NCBI RefSeq assembly: GCF_038002825.1
Contig: NZ_JBBODF010000001.1
Coordinates: 6,014,001 to 6,078,000, forward strand
Direction of reading: 5' to 3'
Origin: Paenibacillus sp. FSL H8-0048
GTDB lineage: Bacteria; Bacillota; Bacilli; Paenibacillales; Paenibacillaceae
Length of the DNA stretch: 64,000 nt
Positions 41,231-50,085 of this stretch are shown here, piece by piece; position 1 is the stretch's first letter, and every line of letters starts with the position of its first letter. Under the pieces are notes generated by a model. The model was not told the DNA's origin, ran no database searches, and was given only the letters and a program-made list of their open reading frames with translations. The translations under genes and the position numbers were made by a program.

Positions 41231-42352
41231 ATGAAACCTGTGAAACACCTCCGCGGGGCGTCAGCGGCTTGCCTGCTGGCCGTTCCGCTTGTGCTCTCCG
41301 GCTGCAGTCTGTTCGGTTCAGAATCCGCCGCTGTGGACCCGCCGCCCGCCGCCGTAGAAGCTCAAATGCTGCAAGTGAGCGGGGAAGATACGCTGGATAC
41401 TGGTGTATTCGGGCCGGCCTCTCTGGATGAGACGGATCTGTCCGCCGGGGTGAAGGATACCGGTGCGCCTGCTGTAGCCGGGGAGCGGACCACTGTGTAT
41501 CTGGAGGATCAGAATGGTCTGCTGGCTCCGGTGGCTCTGTCTTTTCCGAAAAGCGAGGACACAGCCATGCTGAAGAATTCCCTCACGGCACTGGTCAGCA
41601 AGGGGGATTATGCCTCTGCACTGCCTAAGGGTTTCCAGGGCGTACTGCCCGCAGGGACGAAAGTGAATAGTGTATCTGTCGGCCAGGACCATGTCGCCAT
41701 TGTTGAATTCAACTCGGCGTTTAACGACTACGATCCTGCAGATGAACGCAAAATCCTAGAAGCGCTGACCTGGACACTGACCGGTCAGGATGACATCAAG
41801 GGAGTGCAGCTCTGGGTTGATGGCAAAAAGCTGAACGAAATGCCGCTGCAAGGCACACCGCTGGATCGTCCGCTGTCCCGTACGATGGGCATTAACCTGC
41901 CGAAGAATAACTCACTGATGATGAATTCCAGCGCAGTCACGGTCTATTTCGCAGCAGCTTCACCGGATAGCGGCCACCAGTATTATGTTCCGGTTACCCG
42001 CTTTGTACCCGCTGGCGGGGATACGGTGAAGGCGGCGCTGAGCGAGCTGATTGCCGGACCGCAGTCCGAGAACGGTCTGGAGATGGTCATGACGCAGGGG
42101 ACGATAGTTGATTCTGTAAAAGCAGGGCAGAACGGGGTAGTCACCGTATCGCTGACCGATGATATGTTCGATGGCAGCACAAGCATTCCTGAGGAGATGC
42201 TGGAGTCGGTCGTGCTGACGGTGGCCCAGAATACAGATGATTCGCTGGTGCAGATCCGCCTGAACGGCAAGGATACCGTTACGGGCACCAATAATGTCGA
42301 TTACGGACAGCCGGTCTCCGCGCCGGAATATGTGAATGAGCTGCCGCTTTAG
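41231..42352 (+). CDS. gerM: Spore germination/sporulation lipoprotein GerM
   Basis: Lipoprotein with two GerMN domains, needed for normal engulfment/forespore channel function and germination in Bacillus. A signal peptide ends in LVLSGC (lipobox), followed by a Pro/Ala-rich tether. GerMN domain 1 spans about 85-205 (TTVYLEDQNGLLAPVALSF, ALTWTLTGQDDIKGVQLWV) and domain 2 about 230-360 (AVTVYFAAASPDSGHQYYVP, LESVVLTVAQNTDDSLVQIR). The ATG at 41231 follows AAAGGGGTAATGAAGATTG; a TTG just before is possible. gerM-rph-rdgB is the conserved Bacillales order, which supports the call. Confidence 0.95.
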   Translation: MKPVKHLRGASAACLLAVPLVLSGCSLFGSESAAVDPPPAAVEAQMLQVSGEDTLDTGVFGPASLDETDLSAGVKDTGAPAVAGERTTVYLEDQNGLLAPVALSFPKSEDTAMLKNSLTALVSKGDYASALPKGFQGVLPAGTKVNSVSVGQDHVAIVEFNSAFNDYDPADERKILEALTWTLTGQDDIKGVQLWVDGKKLNEMPLQGTPLDRPLSRTMGINLPKNNSLMMNSSAVTVYFAAASPDSGHQYYVPVTRFVPAGGDTVKAALSELIAGPQSENGLEMVMTQGTIVDSVKAGQNGVVTVSLTDDMFDGSTSIPEEMLESVVLTVAQNTDDSLVQIRLNGKDTVTGTNNVDYGQPVSAPEYVNELPL

Positions 42353-42544
42353 AGCGAATCCCCCCGGCTTAAAAAGATGCTTTTGTGCCTACTCTTTGAT
42401 AGAATAAAGTATTGTTCATCCGAATAACGGGTCAGGAGCAGCGGTGCCGTTCTCTTCCACAGGGGGCGGCACCCGTTTCTGCGTATAAGATACGGATGAA
42501 TGTATATACAAACTTCGCGCTATACGATGTAGGAGGCAGAAAAG

Positions 42545-43303
42545 ATGAGATCAAACGGACGCAACGAAGATCAGCTCCGGCCAATAACAATAACGACCCA
42601 GACCAACAAATATGCAGAAGGCTCCGTCATCATTGAGATGGGAGATACCAAGGTCATTTGTACGGCAACCGTGGACGAGAAGGTCCCGCCGTTTCTGAAA
42701 GGACAAGGCAAGGGCTGGGTAACCGCCGAATATTCGATGCTTCCCCGCGCGACCCAGACCCGCAACCAGCGTGAAGCCGCGCGCGGCAAGCTGACCGGGC
42801 GGACCATGGAAATCCAGCGTCTGATCGGACGGGCCTTGCGTTCGGTGGTGAACCTGCAGGCGCTTGGCGAACGCAGCATTACGCTGGACTGTGATGTGAT
42901 TCAGGCGGACGGGGGAACGCGGACGGCTTCGATTACGGGCGCTTTTGTAGCGATGGCCTTCGCTATGAATAAGCTTGCCCTTCAGAATAAGCTGACGGTC
43001 TTCCCGATTACGGACTACCTGGCGGCTATCAGTGTGGGGGTCGTCGGCGACAAGACGCTGCTCGACCTGAATTATGAAGAGGATTCCAAGGCGAAGGTGG
43101 ATATGAACGTGGTCATGACGGGCAGCGGCGCTTTCGTTGAGGTTCAGGGCACGGGCGAAGAGCGGCCGTTCACCCGCCAGGAGCTGGATCAGCTGCTCGG
43201 TCTCGGAGAGAAGGGAATCTACGAGCTGATCGCTGTGCAAAAAGAAGTCCTTGGCGCCATCGCGCTCAAAATCCCTGCCGGCCAGACCGGCCAAGAGGTG
43301 TAG
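42545..43303 (+). CDS. rph: Ribonuclease PH
   Basis: Phosphorolytic 3'-5' exoribonuclease that trims tRNA 3' ends; works as a hexamer. Signature regions are NKYAEGSVIIEMGDTKVICT, GQGKGWVTAEYSMLPRATQT, QRLIGRALRSVVNL, LDCDVIQADGGTRTASITGA and DLNYEEDSKAKVDMNVV. The 252-aa length is standard. AGGAGGCAGAAAAG precedes the ATG. It sits between gerM and rdgB as in Bacillus. No defects seen. Confidence 0.97.
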   Translation: MRSNGRNEDQLRPITITTQTNKYAEGSVIIEMGDTKVICTATVDEKVPPFLKGQGKGWVTAEYSMLPRATQTRNQREAARGKLTGRTMEIQRLIGRALRSVVNLQALGERSITLDCDVIQADGGTRTASITGAFVAMAFAMNKLALQNKLTVFPITDYLAAISVGVVGDKTLLDLNYEEDSKAKVDMNVVMTGSGAFVEVQGTGEERPFTRQELDQLLGLGEKGIYELIAVQKEVLGAIALKIPAGQTGQEV

Positions 43304-43304
43304 G

Positions 43305-43946
43305 ATGAAGTCCGGCAGCGGAGTTCTGATTGTCGCGACGAAGAACAAAGGTAAGGTGCGGGAGTTCCAGCATGCCTTTACTCCCCTGGGACTTACGGTC
43401 AAAAGCATGTATGACTACCCGGACCTGCCGGATGTGGTCGAGGACGGGGCCACTTTTGCCGAGAATGCCTTCAAGAAATCCCGCGCTGTAGGGGACGCTC
43501 TTGGACTGCCGGTGCTGGCAGACGATTCCGGTCTCTGCGTAGAGGCGCTGGACGGAAGTCCCGGCGTGTACTCGGCCCGCTATGCCGGTGAGGCGGCGGA
43601 TGATGAGGCGAATAATCTGAAGCTGATGAGCGAGCTGGAACGGCTGAAGCAGGGCGAGGATACCGGACAGCCGCTGCTGAGTCCCGCCCGGTTCGTCTGT
43701 GCCCTGTCGCTCTATGATCCGGCGGACGGCCGGGAATGGACGGCTGAGGGGACGGTCGAAGGCTGGATTACCTCCGAGCCGGCGGGCGCCGGCGGTTTCG
43801 GTTATGACCCGCTGTTCTATCTCCCGGAATACGAGAAGACGATGGCTGAGCTGACGCTTGCGGAGAAGCAGTCGATCAGCCACCGCGGGACGGCGCTGCG
43901 GCGTCTGACCGAGAAGCTTGCTGCCGCGCAGAGCAGCGGTCAATAG
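43305..43946 (+). CDS. rdgB: XTP/dITP diphosphatase (RdgB/HAM1 family)
   Basis: Removes non-canonical purine nucleoside triphosphates (ITP, dITP, XTP) to protect nucleic acids. The substrate loop is IVATKNKGKVREF (about 8-20); GATFAENAFKKSRAV, VLADDSGLCVEALDGSPGVYS, GGFGYDPLFYLPE and SHRGTALRRL follow in family order. The ATG at 43305 lies 1 nt after the rph stop, with GAGGTGTAGG as ribosome site. 213 aa; a slight acidic insertion (QGEDTGQPLL) near 125. Followed by a strong terminator. Confidence 0.96.
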   Translation: MKSGSGVLIVATKNKGKVREFQHAFTPLGLTVKSMYDYPDLPDVVEDGATFAENAFKKSRAVGDALGLPVLADDSGLCVEALDGSPGVYSARYAGEAADDEANNLKLMSELERLKQGEDTGQPLLSPARFVCALSLYDPADGREWTAEGTVEGWITSEPAGAGGFGYDPLFYLPEYEKTMAELTLAEKQSISHRGTALRRLTEKLAAAQSSGQ

Positions 43947-43962
43947 AAGATTTGGAACCCTG

Positions 43963-44007
43963 GAAGCAGCCCTTAAGCAGATTATGCTTGGGGCTGCTTC
44001 TGTTTTT
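43963..44007 (+). terminator. Terminator of gerM-rph-rdgB
   Basis: GAAGCAGCCC pairs perfectly with GGGCTGCTTC, followed by TGTTTTTT. Confidence 0.92.
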
Positions 44008-44491
44008 TAGATAATAATCCCCCCTGATTATGGAAATTTATCCCTAGCATATCCTCCGGCTTTGTATGAGAATAAGAGTTGACTTCACCCCTTCGCAGAT
44101 CCTGCATCCTCCCGCAAATCGCCGCATTCTACCCATCCTGACCAGTACCAAACAACAACCCACCCGCAGCGGTGCGAGTGATCCGTATGCCGCTGAACTG
44201 CGCTTTTTCTGAAAATATAAGTTTCTCGCAGAAACGGTACCGTTCTTTAAAAGGACGGCGAAGCCGTTTCCACTTGGCTGTGTTTCCCTAGTCTACCAGT
44301 TACAACTGCCAGGAATTTAATAGTTTCACAGGGTGAAGGTCAAGGCCAATCGGGTCCGGGAGGTGAACGCTGAGCTTTCTCATTCGCGGCAAGGGAAGAA
44401 CGGTCACTTAATATCCTTAATGGCAGAGGCGCATGGATGTCCATGAAGCAGGCTTACAGGTTACGCATTGAACCGGGGAGGTAATCACGAA
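44008..44491. other. Intergenic region before the chitinase, with a dispersed repeat
   Basis: No gene found. AAAAGGACGGCGAAGCCGTTTCC at about 44247-44269 is a near-copy of the element at the window's left end and can form an ACGGC/GCCGT hairpin. GAAACGGTACCGTTCTTT beside it (44231-44248) is a second small palindrome. No convincing promoter was identified for the chitinase. Confidence 0.5.
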
Positions 44492-46414
44492 ATGGCCTTT
44501 ATCAAAAGAAAATCCTTTGTGCTTGGCTTGGCGGCAGTCCTTTTCCTTACTCTTTTTTCGGCTTTTGGTGCAAATAGCAGAACTGTTCAGGCAGCCGGTG
44601 ACTACAAGATTGTCGGCTATTATGCTTCCTGGGCCGCCTATGGGCGGGCTTATAATGTAACGGATATCGACCCTGGCAAAATGAATGTCATCAACTATGC
44701 CTTTGCCGACATCTGCTGGAATGGAATACACGGCAATCCCGACCCGACCGGACCGAATCCGGTTACCTGGTCCTGCCAGAACGAGCAGGGGCAGGCGATC
44801 AGCGTTCCCAATGGCACCGTAGTGCTGGGCGATCCCTGGATCGATGCCCAGAAAAGCTTCGGTGATGATAAATGGGATGACCCGATCAAGGGGAATCTGA
44901 AGCAGCTCTGGAAGCTGAAGGAGAAGAATGCGAATCTGAAGACCATGATCTCCGTCGGGGGCTGGACCTGGTCCAACCGCTTCTCGGATGTTGCTGCCAC
45001 AGCGGCAACCCGTGAGGTATTCGCGAGCTCCTCCGTGGATTTCATCCGCAAATACAAGATGGACGGCGTCGATCTGGACTGGGAATACCCGGTCAGTGGC
45101 GGGCTTGCGGGCAACAGCTACCGTCCTGAGGATAAACAGAACTACATCCTGTTGCTCCAAAAGATCCGGGAAAAGCTGAATGCCGCCGGAGCTGCCGACG
45201 GCAAAACCTATCTCCTGACCATTGCCTCGGGTGCAGGTCCGACCTACATCCAGAATAACAATCTCAGCGGAATCGCCTCTGTGGTGGACTGGATCAACAT
45301 TATGACCTATGACTTCAACGGCAGCTGGAACCCTACTACCGGCCACAATGCACCGCTGTATTATGATCCGGCTGCCGCTTCATCCGGATTGACCGAACCG
45401 GCGAATTATAACATCGACAAGGCGGTGACCAGCTATCTGAGTGCAGGCGTACCGGCTAATAAGCTGGTGCTCGGCATGCCGTTCTACGGCCGGGGCTGGG
45501 GCGGGGCTCCTGCTGCGGGCAACGGTCAGTATCAGGTATCTGCCGGGATCTCCCAGACCGGAACCTGGGAGAAGGGCAACTACGATTTCAGTGATCTGGA
45601 AGCCAATTATATCAATAAGAACGGCTACACCCGTTACTGGAACAACACCTCCAAGGTCCCTTATCTCTATAACCCGACCAACCAGACCTTCATCAGCTAT
45701 GATGATGCCGAATCCATCGGCTACAAAGCCAGTTATCTCAAGAGCAAAGGCCTCGCCGGGGCAATGTTCTGGGAGACCAGCGGAGACCGCAACAAGACGC
45801 TGCAGACTAAGCTCAGTGCTGAGCTGGGCGGCGGAGTGGTAACTCCAACAGCTACGCCGGTGCCGACGGCGACGGTAGCGCCGACGGCTACGGTGAAGCC
45901 ATCGGCTACGCCGATCGCGACAGTGGCACCGACGGCTACGGTGAAGCCATCGGCTACGCCGACCGCGACAGTGGCACCGACGGCAACGCCGGGGCAATGC
46001 TCTACGGCAGCCTGGAGTTCCACCGCTGTCTACACACAGGGCCAGCAAGTCTCCTATGGCGGGCTGATCTATCAGGCCCAGTGGTGGACGCAGGGAGACC
46101 GGCCGGATCTCAGCGGTGCCTTCGGAGTGTGGCGGGTGACCGGTACCTGCGGTAACGCTACCCCACAGCCGACAGCTACGCCACTCCCGACAGTAAGTCC
46201 TTCGGCTACGCCGACGATAGCGCCAACTTCAACTCCTGTAGTGACGCCAGTCCCTTCGGCTACGCCAGGCGTTGCTGCCTGGAAAGCAGGCACCGCTTAT
46301 AGTGTCGGCAGTATCGTAACCTTCAGCGGGCAATCCTACACCTGCCTGCAGGCGCATACCGCCCTTGCCGGCTGGGAGCCGAATGTCGCGCCTGCGCTCT
46401 GGAAGCTGAACTAA
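44492..46414 (+). CDS. Secreted GH18 chitinase with two CBM5/12 modules
   Basis: Extracellular chitinase, 640 aa. A signal peptide (about 1-36, ending QAAG) is followed by a GH18 barrel (about 38-455). The catalytic motif DGVDLDWE spans residues 191-198 with Glu198 as acid/base. SVGGW precedes it, and MTYDFNG and MFWETSGD follow. A Thr/Pro/Ala-rich linker made of VAPTATVKPSATP-like repeats leads to a first chitin-binding module (about 505-548). A second such linker leads to the C-terminal module (about 594-640). The ATG at 44492 follows GGGGAGG. It feeds GlcNAc to the nag pathway at the window start. Confidence 0.96.
   Translation: MAFIKRKSFVLGLAAVLFLTLFSAFGANSRTVQAAGDYKIVGYYASWAAYGRAYNVTDIDPGKMNVINYAFADICWNGIHGNPDPTGPNPVTWSCQNEQGQAISVPNGTVVLGDPWIDAQKSFGDDKWDDPIKGNLKQLWKLKEKNANLKTMISVGGWTWSNRFSDVAATAATREVFASSSVDFIRKYKMDGVDLDWEYPVSGGLAGNSYRPEDKQNYILLLQKIREKLNAAGAADGKTYLLTIASGAGPTYIQNNNLSGIASVVDWINIMTYDFNGSWNPTTGHNAPLYYDPAAASSGLTEPANYNIDKAVTSYLSAGVPANKLVLGMPFYGRGWGGAPAAGNGQYQVSAGISQTGTWEKGNYDFSDLEANYINKNGYTRYWNNTSKVPYLYNPTNQTFISYDDAESIGYKASYLKSKGLAGAMFWETSGDRNKTLQTKLSAELGGGVVTPTATPVPTATVAPTATVKPSATPIATVAPTATVKPSATPTATVAPTATPGQCSTAAWSSTAVYTQGQQVSYGGLIYQAQWWTQGDRPDLSGAFGVWRVTGTCGNATPQPTATPLPTVSPSATPTIAPTSTPVVTPVPSATPGVAAWKAGTAYSVGSIVTFSGQSYTCLQAHTALAGWEPNVAPALWKLN
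45842..45995. repeat. Linker-encoding tandem repeat in the chitinase gene
   Basis: GTGGCACCGACGGCTACGGT-like units of 24-48 bp recur and encode a VAPTATVKPSATPTAT linker. It is in frame and probably variable in length. Confidence 0.8.
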
Positions 46415-46542
46415 TGGCGGAGCGGACAGCGCTCTTCAGGAGGAGGATAGGAAGAAGCTGACTATAGGGTGATACAGCGTTAACGTTCATCCATAGGAAT
46501 CCAGCCATAGGGCATAAGTATGCCTAAGTATAAAAGAAGGAG

Positions 46543-46572
46543 CGGTGCCGGCTTTAAGCTGGCACCGTTTTT
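46543..46572 (+). terminator. Terminator after the chitinase
   Basis: CGGTGCC/GGCACCG with an inner GCTT/AGC extension, followed by TTTTT. Confidence 0.88.
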
Positions 46573-46639
46573 AAGTGCTCTTTCGAATAGAATGCGTTAC
46601 AGAGCATGATTCTGCTTGTTAATTAGGAGGAGTGAGTGG

Positions 46640-46780
46640 AGATAACTGGAAAAAAGGCACTTAATTTCTCCGAAATGAATTACGCAAAGGGAAGAGTTGG
46701 AAAAAGTACAGTTAATCCGCCGGACTTTCTCGATTCACGAAAGAACGGACCGATTAAGTGTTGTTTTTCCAACTAATTTC
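46640..46780. repeat. Dispersed intergenic repeat, two direct and one inverted copy
   Basis: AACTGGAAAAAAGGCACTTA (46644 on), AGTTGGAAAAAGTACAGTTA (46695 on) and, inverted, TTAAGTGTTGTTTTTCCAACT (46754-46774) are related. Copies 2 and 3 can pair into a long stem. The remaining bases to 46940 show no gene. Confidence 0.6.
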
Positions 46781-46954
46781 TAAATGTGCCACAATTACTC
46801 CGAATTAGACGTACAATATCCACTTGCTTCGATTGGATATATTTATGTTTAAATACATCTTAGCCGTACTGTATTTACCTTTGCTGTTCATAAGCTTCCA
46901 TAGGGTGAAGTATAATAAACAGACAGGCGGCTGTCCCGGCCTCCAAAAATTTTG

Positions 46955-46980
46955 TGAAACGTGATGCCGATTATTTCGTT
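46955..46980 (+). promoter_or_regulatory. Candidate ECF (sigma-W-like) promoter before nfeD
   Basis: TGAAAC (46955-46960), 16 bp, then CGTT (46977-46980). This is one base from the sigma-W pattern TGAAAC-N16-CGTA, which drives NfeD/flotillin operons in Bacillus. Confidence 0.5.
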
Positions 46981-47015
46981 ATAGTAGTATATAGCGGAAG
47001 GTGGTGGGTTCACCA

Positions 47016-47450
47016 ATGAGTATGTGGGTATTGTGGTTGATTGCCGCTGGCGTCTTGTTTGTTGTAGAGATGTTTACGTTTACATTCTATTTGTTATGGC
47101 TTAGCCTGGGAGCCTTGGCTGCCGGACTGGTTGCGCTTGTGCTGCCGGATGCATGGCTGCTGCAGGTTGTAGCGGGTTCGTTGTTAGCCCTGGTCCTGAC
47201 GTTCTTCACCAAGCCATTGTCTGAGCGGCTGCGCAATGCGCGGGGCTTCAAGGATACGGGTACCGAGATTATCGGCAGGCAAGGTCTGGTCGTTGAACCG
47301 ATTGAGCCTGGGCGTTACGGGCAGGTCAAGATTGGCGGCGATACATGGAGTGCAACCTCTACAGTCGCACTGGGCAAGGGTCAGCAGGTAATTGTAGTAA
47401 GAAGAAGCACGACCATTATTGAAGTAGAACGATGGGGGGATATGTACTAA
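47016..47450 (+). CDS. NfeD-family membrane protein
   Basis: 144-residue short NfeD protein: two to three N-terminal transmembrane helices (about 4-75) and a C-terminal OB-fold domain (TEIIGRQGLVVEPIEPGRYG, VALGKGQQVIVV). Short NfeD proteins associate with the SPFH protein encoded next to them and are thought to organise membrane microdomains or respond to envelope stress. I use the ATG at 47016 with AAGGTGG 9 nt upstream rather than the GTG at 47001. Its stop overlaps the following ATG by one base (TAATG). Confidence 0.88.
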   Translation: MSMWVLWLIAAGVLFVVEMFTFTFYLLWLSLGALAAGLVALVLPDAWLLQVVAGSLLALVLTFFTKPLSERLRNARGFKDTGTEIIGRQGLVVEPIEPGRYGQVKIGGDTWSATSTVALGKGQQVIVVRRSTTIIEVERWGDMY

Positions 47451-48385
47451 TGGAATTGGTGATTATCGGAATTATTCTTGTTGTAGTCGTAGTATTTATC
47501 GCAATGACGATCAAGATTGTCCCGCAGCAAAGAGTTGGAGTTGTAGAGCGTCTGGGTAAATTCCACCGGCTGCTCACACCGGGTCTGAACATTCTGATTC
47601 CGGTCATTGACCAGGTGCGGGTCTATCATGACCTGCGGATTCAACAGGCGAATGTACCGCCGCAGACGGTAATCACGAAGGATAACGTACAGGTGCAGAT
47701 CGATACGATTATCTTCTATCAGGTAGTGGGTCCGGAAGAAGCAACATACGGAATCTCCGATTATGTGTATGGGGTACGGAATATCTCCACAGCCACCATG
47801 CGTCAGATTATCGGTAAGCTGGAGCTGGATGAAACCTTGTCCGGCCGTGAAAAAATCTCCTCCGATATCCGTCTCGCGCTGGATGAAGCGACAGAGAAGT
47901 GGGGCGTGCGCATTGAGCGTGTCGAAGTGATCGACATCAAGCCGCCGCTTGATATTCAGGAAGCCATGGACAAACAGATGAAGGCAGAACGCAGCAAGCG
48001 TGCGATTGTCCTGGAGGCGGAAGCCGCCAAGCAGGATATGATCCTTCGTGCCGAAGGGGATAAGCAGAGTAAGATCCTGAAGGCGGAAGGGGATAAGGAA
48101 GCCCGCATCCGTCAGGCGGAAGGTCTCGGTCAGGCGCAGGAGCTGGAAGCCCTCGGCCAGGCCAAGGCAATCGAAGCAGTGGCGATGGCCGAGAAGGCAC
48201 GGATTGCCATGATTGCCAGCGCAGGGCTGGATGAAAGAGTGCTGGCTTATCAGTCCTTTGAAGCCTTGACTGATATGTCTAAGGGACCAGCGAACAAAAT
48301 ATTCCTGCCAACCAGTGCAGTGGAAACGCTGGGCAGCCTGGGAGCCATTGCCGAAGTATTCAAGGCGGGCAAAGAAGGCAAATAA
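47450..48385 (+). CDS. SPFH/stomatin-family membrane protein (QmcA/YbbK type)
   Basis: 311-residue stomatin/prohibitin-like protein. One N-terminal membrane helix (about 3-24, hydrophobic ELVIIGIILVVVVVFIAM) is followed by the SPFH domain (VPQQRVGVVERLGKFHRLLT, NVQVQIDTIIFYQV). A long Ala/Glu/Lys-rich coiled coil (about 185-265) precedes a conserved C-terminal ANKIFLPTSAVETLGSLGAI. It is coupled to the upstream nfeD, the classic SPFH-NfeD pair. It lacks the long flotillin tail, so I call it stomatin-like rather than FloT. Confidence 0.92.
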   Translation: MELVIIGIILVVVVVFIAMTIKIVPQQRVGVVERLGKFHRLLTPGLNILIPVIDQVRVYHDLRIQQANVPPQTVITKDNVQVQIDTIIFYQVVGPEEATYGISDYVYGVRNISTATMRQIIGKLELDETLSGREKISSDIRLALDEATEKWGVRIERVEVIDIKPPLDIQEAMDKQMKAERSKRAIVLEAEAAKQDMILRAEGDKQSKILKAEGDKEARIRQAEGLGQAQELEALGQAKAIEAVAMAEKARIAMIASAGLDERVLAYQSFEALTDMSKGPANKIFLPTSAVETLGSLGAIAEVFKAGKEGK

Positions 48386-48444
48386 GCTTAAGACAATTTA
48401 CAATTGCTGCAGTATCCGTTACAGTTAATAGCACAATCAGGCCG

Positions 48445-48478
48445 AGGCTTAGCAGGTACGCTTGTACCTCTTAAGCCT
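48445..48478 (+). terminator. Hairpin after the SPFH gene
   Basis: AGGCTTA/TAAGCCT and inner AGGTAC/GTACCT form a 13-bp stem with a 2x2 internal loop. The T-run is short. Confidence 0.6.
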
Positions 48479-48530
48479 TTGCTTATGAAGACTGTTTTGC
48501 CGCTGTGCAAGACTTGAAGGAGAAGAACCC

Positions 48531-48989
48531 ATGACGCAAAAAGAGATTTCCCCGCTCGTAGAAACCTTGGGGCTGCAGCCCCACGTGGAAGGCGGATGGT
48601 ACAAGAGACTGTGGAATTCACCATTTGAGATTCCCAAGGACACGCTGGGAGAGGCATACTCGGGCCCGCGCGCTTCAGCTTCATCGATCTATTTCCTGCT
48701 TCATGCTGACGAGACTTCGGACTGGCATACGGTGCTGTCCTCCGAAATCTGGCTGTATCATTCCGGCAGCCCGATCGTGCTTAGTCTGGGAGGCAACGGC
48801 GCAGAGCCGGAGAACGTAACAGAGGTTATCCTGGGTCTGGATATCGCCGCGGGCCAGCAGCCGCAGGTAGTGATTCCTCCCGGTGTATGGCAGGCCGCGC
48901 GTCCGCTCGGCGAAGAGCCGGCACTGGTCTCTTGCATCGTATCGCCGGAGTTCCATTTTGACGATTTCAAGCTGATTGACAAGAAATAA
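48531..48989 (+). CDS. Cupin family (DUF985) protein
   Basis: 152-residue single-domain cupin of the DUF985 type. Hallmarks are LGLQPHVEGGWYKRLWNS near the N-terminus, SSIYFLLHADETSDWHTVLS (metal-site His/Glu region), EIWLYHSGSPIVLSL and VIPPGVWQAARPLGEEPALV. The barrel could bind a metal; some relatives act on sugar-like molecules, but function is mostly unassigned. AAGGAGAAGAACCC precedes the ATG. Monocistronic. Confidence 0.88.
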   Translation: MTQKEISPLVETLGLQPHVEGGWYKRLWNSPFEIPKDTLGEAYSGPRASASSIYFLLHADETSDWHTVLSSEIWLYHSGSPIVLSLGGNGAEPENVTEVILGLDIAAGQQPQVVIPPGVWQAARPLGEEPALVSCIVSPEFHFDDFKLIDKK

Positions 48990-49184
48990 GCTGTTTTGTA
49001 ATGGAGTGCGGCCGGGAAGGGGCTGTGCTCCATTTTCATTTTTGTACAAGCGGGCATACAATCTTCACAATTTGGCAACCTATTCGCTATAACGGTGAAC
49101 GGATTTCACAATTGGATGATTATGAGAGCGGTAATACGGTTAAGGAAGCTTGATGAATTCAAATTAGGCTTGGAGGGTATCGAT

Positions 49185-50021
49185 ATGACTGAAAAGAACG
49201 CACCATTTACAGGCGGGCCTACCTTGAACGATGGAGTAACGATGCCGTGGCTGGGCCTCGGTGTATGGCAGACTAAGGATGGCGAAGAGGTTATCCGCGC
49301 CGTGAAGTCTGCGGTGGAGACGGGGTATCGCAGTATTGATACAGCGGCCGGCTATAACAATGAAGAGGGTGTGGGGCAGGCGATCCGTGAATGCGGCGTT
49401 CCCCGGGAAGAGCTGTTCATTACCACCAAGGTCCGCAACCCGGATCAGGGGTATGAATCGACCCTGAAGGCTTTTGAAGTCAGCCGCAAGAAGCTGGGTC
49501 TGGAGCAGGTAGATTTATACTTGATTCACTGGCCGGTGGCCGGCAAATATAAAGAGACCTGGAAAGCGCTGATCCATCTGCAAAAGGAAGGGCTGGTCAA
49601 ATCCATCGGGGTGAGCAATTTCCAGACGCATCATCTGGAGGATATCATCGACGACAGCGGCGTGGTGCCAGTGGTAGACCAGGTGGAGTTCCATCCGCTG
49701 CTGACCCAGCGTGAATTGCTGAAATATGCGCGGGAGCATGATATCCAGCTGGAGGCCTGGAGTCCGCTTATGCAGGGGAATCTGGATCTGCCGCTGCTGA
49801 AGGAACTGGCGGAGCGGTACGGCAAGACGGTAGCGCAGATTGTTCTGCGCTGGGATCTGCAGCAGGGCGTCATCACCATTCCGAAGTCGGTCCATCCGGA
49901 GCGGATCATTGAGAACGCCGGCTTCTTTGACTTCACACTTAGCGATGAGGATGTTAAGGCCATCGAGGAGCTGAATCAGAACCACCGCTTCGGCCCGGAC
50001 CCGGATAATTTCAATTTCTGA
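49185..50021 (+). CDS. Aldo/keto reductase
   Basis: 278-residue NADPH-dependent AKR5-type reductase close to YvgN/YtbE. The catalytic tetrad is visible: Asp in YRSIDTAAGYNNEEGVG with Tyr, Lys in FITTKVRN and His in DLYLIHWPV. The C-terminal cofactor loop IPKSVHPERIIENAGFFDF is typical. The ATG at 49185 follows GGAGGGT with 7-nt spacing; the frame opening at 49095 is not used. Likely detoxifies aldehydes such as methylglyoxal; substrate inferred. Confidence 0.92.
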   Translation: MTEKNAPFTGGPTLNDGVTMPWLGLGVWQTKDGEEVIRAVKSAVETGYRSIDTAAGYNNEEGVGQAIRECGVPREELFITTKVRNPDQGYESTLKAFEVSRKKLGLEQVDLYLIHWPVAGKYKETWKALIHLQKEGLVKSIGVSNFQTHHLEDIIDDSGVVPVVDQVEFHPLLTQRELLKYAREHDIQLEAWSPLMQGNLDLPLLKELAERYGKTVAQIVLRWDLQQGVITIPKSVHPERIIENAGFFDFTLSDEDVKAIEELNQNHRFGPDPDNFNF

Positions 50022-50048
50022 TTATAGAATGAGAATTTGGAGCAAAAG

Positions 50049-50081
50049 CAAGAGCAGACCGCCCCGGGCGGTCTGCTCTTG
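50049..50081. terminator. Bidirectional 16-bp hairpin between aldo/keto reductase and CPBP pseudogene
   Basis: CAAGAGCAGACCGCCC and GGGCGGTCTGCTCTTG are perfect arms with a single-base centre between convergent genes. Confidence 0.75.
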
Positions 50082-50085
50082 TGCA

